The notes under the pieces were generated by a model that was not told the DNA's origin, made no database searches, and saw only the letters and a list, made by a program, of their open reading frames with translations. A DNA stretch of 64,000 bases from Pseudacidovorax sp. RU35E. GTDB lineage: Bacteria; Pseudomonadota; Gammaproteobacteria; Burkholderiales; Burkholderiaceae_C. The translations under genes were made by a program, and so were the position numbers. Of this stretch, positions 62,814-64,000 are shown one piece after another (the first letter of the stretch is position 1; each line of letters begins with the position of its first letter). Location: positions 62,001 through 126,000 of the forward strand of contig NZ_FTMY01000003.1 in the NCBI RefSeq assembly GCF_900156165.1, in the 5' to 3' direction.

Positions 62814-63428
62814 TTATTGGCTCAATGCGAGCTTGACGCCGAAGGCCAACAGCAGACCACCTGCCGTCTTTTCCAGCAGACTCGACAGGCGCCGGTTGGC
62901 ACGCAGCTTTTCGGCGAGATGGCGGGTGAGCAGAACGGCAACCAGCCCGTAGCCGAAGGTGAGCACCGCAATCGTCAGCGACATTGCGGCGAATGTCAGC
63001 AGGCCCCGGTGGTGGACGGGGTCGATAAAAAGCGGAAAGAAGGCCATGTAGAACACGATGGCCTTGGGGTTCAGCAAGGTGATGGCCAGCGACTGGCGGA
63101 GGTACTGACCGGGCCGGATATCGATCACCGGCTTGGCACCGGGGCGGGCGCGCAGCATGCGAAATCCCATCCAGGCGAGGTAGCCGGCCCCCAGCCATTG
63201 CACTGCGTGGAAGGCGGCCGGGTAGGCTGCCAGCAGCGCCGCCACGCCCGCCACGGCGGACCACATCAACACCTGGTCGCCCAGGATCACGCCCAAGGTC
63301 GCCGCCAACCCCCCTGCCATTCCGCCTTTGGCCGTCGAACTCACCAACGCGAGGTTCCCCGGGCCCGGAATGGCCAGGAAAACGAGGATGGCGACGACGA
63401 AAGCGCCGTAGTCGGAAATGCCGAACAT
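62814..63428 (-). CDS. LysE/RhtB-family exporter
   Basis: The 204-residue inner-membrane protein has six hydrophobic segments. FLAIPGPGNLALVSSTAKGGMAGGLAATLGVILGDQ (about 17-52) is the LysE family signature, with the typical Pro-Gly-Pro. GYLAWMGFRMLRARPG and LLNPKAIVFYMAFFPLFID (about 118-136) follow. It exports amino acids or their analogues. It lies between rsmG and parA on the same strand; the association is positional only. Confidence 0.92.
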   Translation of the reverse strand: MFGISDYGAFVVAILVFLAIPGPGNLALVSSTAKGGMAGGLAATLGVILGDQVLMWSAVAGVAALLAAYPAAFHAVQWLGAGYLAWMGFRMLRARPGAKPVIDIRPGQYLRQSLAITLLNPKAIVFYMAFFPLFIDPVHHRGLLTFAAMSLTIAVLTFGYGLVAVLLTRHLAEKLRANRRLSSLLEKTAGGLLLAFGVKLALSQ

Positions 63429-63522
63429 GGGAGTGAACTGCGGATGGGTGGGCGTGAGGGAGCGGCGAGTCTACGCGAGCAGGGCCTATAAGCAGCCGTT
63501 TCGACAGCGGCCTGTGCGCCGG

Positions 63523-64000
63523 TCAGCCTTCTTTTTTGCGCATCCAGACGATGCAGCGCTCAGCATCGAGGCCTGGAACCGAAAGTTGTTCCACGTGAAA
63601 CACGTCAACCGATGCGCGGAGTTGTTCTACCTCTTGGTCTGGGCGCTTTCCCTTCATCGCCATCCAGACGCCCTGAGGCGCGAGAAGCTGAGCCGAACCT
63701 TGCACGAAATCGACCAACGAAGCAAAGGCGCGCGACGTGATCACGTCATAACTCCCTTCCAGTGTCTCCACGCGAGCGTGGAGACCGCGAAGTCGGGGCA
63801 GCTGCAACGCACCCGCCATCTGCTGTACAAAGGCCATCTTCTTGGCGACGGCGTCCAGGCAATCCACATCCAGGTCGGGCCTGCAGATGGCGATCACCAC
63901 GCCGGGCAGGCCAGCGCCTGAGCCCACATCCAGCAGGCGCCCTGCTCGTGACTGCTGACGCACCAACGCCGGAACCGCGGCAAGACTGTCCAGCAGGTGA
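63523..64000 (-). CDS. rsmG: 16S rRNA (guanine527-N7)-methyltransferase RsmG, 5' truncated by window edge
   Basis: The frame is open to the right edge, where HLLDSLAAVPALVRQQ is read, so about the first 50 residues lie outside. GRLLDVGSGAGLPGVVIAICRPDLDVDCLDAVAKKMAF is the S-adenosylmethionine-binding motif, and YDVITSRAFASLVDFV is the catalytic-side block of GidB/RsmG. It methylates G527 of 16S rRNA. Next to parA/parB this is the usual origin-proximal order. A parS-like 16-mer lies in its 3' part (63587-63602). Confidence 0.95.
   Translation of the reverse strand, partial: HLLDSLAAVPALVRQQSRAGRLLDVGSGAGLPGVVIAICRPDLDVDCLDAVAKKMAFVQQMAGALQLPRLRGLHARVETLEGSYDVITSRAFASLVDFVQGSAQLLAPQGVWMAMKGKRPDQEVEQLRASVDVFHVEQLSVPGLDAERCIVWMRKKEG
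63587..63602. other. parS-like centromere site inside rsmG
   Basis: TGTTCCACGTGAAACA differs at one base from the parS consensus TGTTTCACGTGAAACA. It is the only such 16-mer I saw and lies about 2.3 kb from parB, within the rsmG coding sequence. ParB would load here as a CTP-dependent clamp and spread. Natural parS variants with this base are known. Confidence 0.85.

Noticed and set aside
63430-64000. Separate + strand gene in the frame at 63418-63921
   Set aside because: It is antisense to rsmG, whose SAM-binding motif is clear on the - strand.

Overview
The window is a high-GC chromosomal segment of a betaproteobacterium. It is most likely a member of the Comamonadaceae (Burkholderiales): gene order, the box benzoyl-CoA pathway, a minCDE locus and dispersed GC-rich palindromic repeats all fit that family. 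The assignment is inferred from gene content and sequence style, not from a search. The right edge carries rsmG (partial), parA, parB and a parS-like site, which places that end near the chromosomal origin. I saw no tRNA, rRNA, CRISPR array, transposase or prophage.

Layout. 1-6400: the end of a PhoX-type phosphatase, small exported or unknown proteins, a membrane metallophosphoesterase, and a two-gene cassette of a UdgX-type uracil-DNA-binding protein and its partner radical SAM protein. 6400-9550: a ybhP-clsB-ybhN envelope-lipid operon ordered as in E. coli. 9780-18190: exported Spy/CpxP-like and low-complexity proteins, a flavodoxin-fold reductase, a membrane-bound class III adenylate cyclase, a UbiM/UbiH-type hydroxylase, a hemerythrin and small proteins. 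18200-28230: an MFS transporter and acetoacetyl-CoA synthetase (aacS), divergent from a TetR regulator that is translationally coupled to an ABC importer, followed by a cyclase-family hydrolase and fumarylacetoacetase. Fumarylacetoacetase releases acetoacetate and AacS activates it, so the block reads as a catabolic unit. 28300-45280: a complete aerobic benzoyl-CoA (box) cluster. boxC-boxB-boxA, a cupin and a MaoC protein run leftwards; mazEF and boxR sit in the middle; a DUF4863 protein, boxD, benzoate-CoA ligase, an alpha/beta hydrolase and a five-gene Liv-type importer run rightwards. 45280-50000: an Rrf2 regulator with a thioredoxin-reductase-like flavoprotein, a GST, a hotdog thioesterase and a uracil/xanthine permease. 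50047-52574: minCDE and a phasin. 52800-60070: a GltI-like binding protein, DadA-like dehydrogenase, OmpW, a LysR regulator, a PduO-type adenosyltransferase, a D-lactate dehydrogenase-like flavoprotein and a CsgG-like lipoprotein. 60299-64000: parB, an alpha/beta hydrolase, parA, a LysE exporter and partial rsmG.

The most interesting non-coding structure is a set of dispersed palindromic repeats. Three copies of one three-hairpin element abut the stop codons of unrelated genes in the same orientation. A related element appears to be inserted in frame inside aacS. Another repeat family is translated as a tandem repeat in the N-terminus of an ABC permease. The box cluster has a hairpin in every intergenic gap of its leftward arm and a shared TGCA-containing block at both of its promoters.
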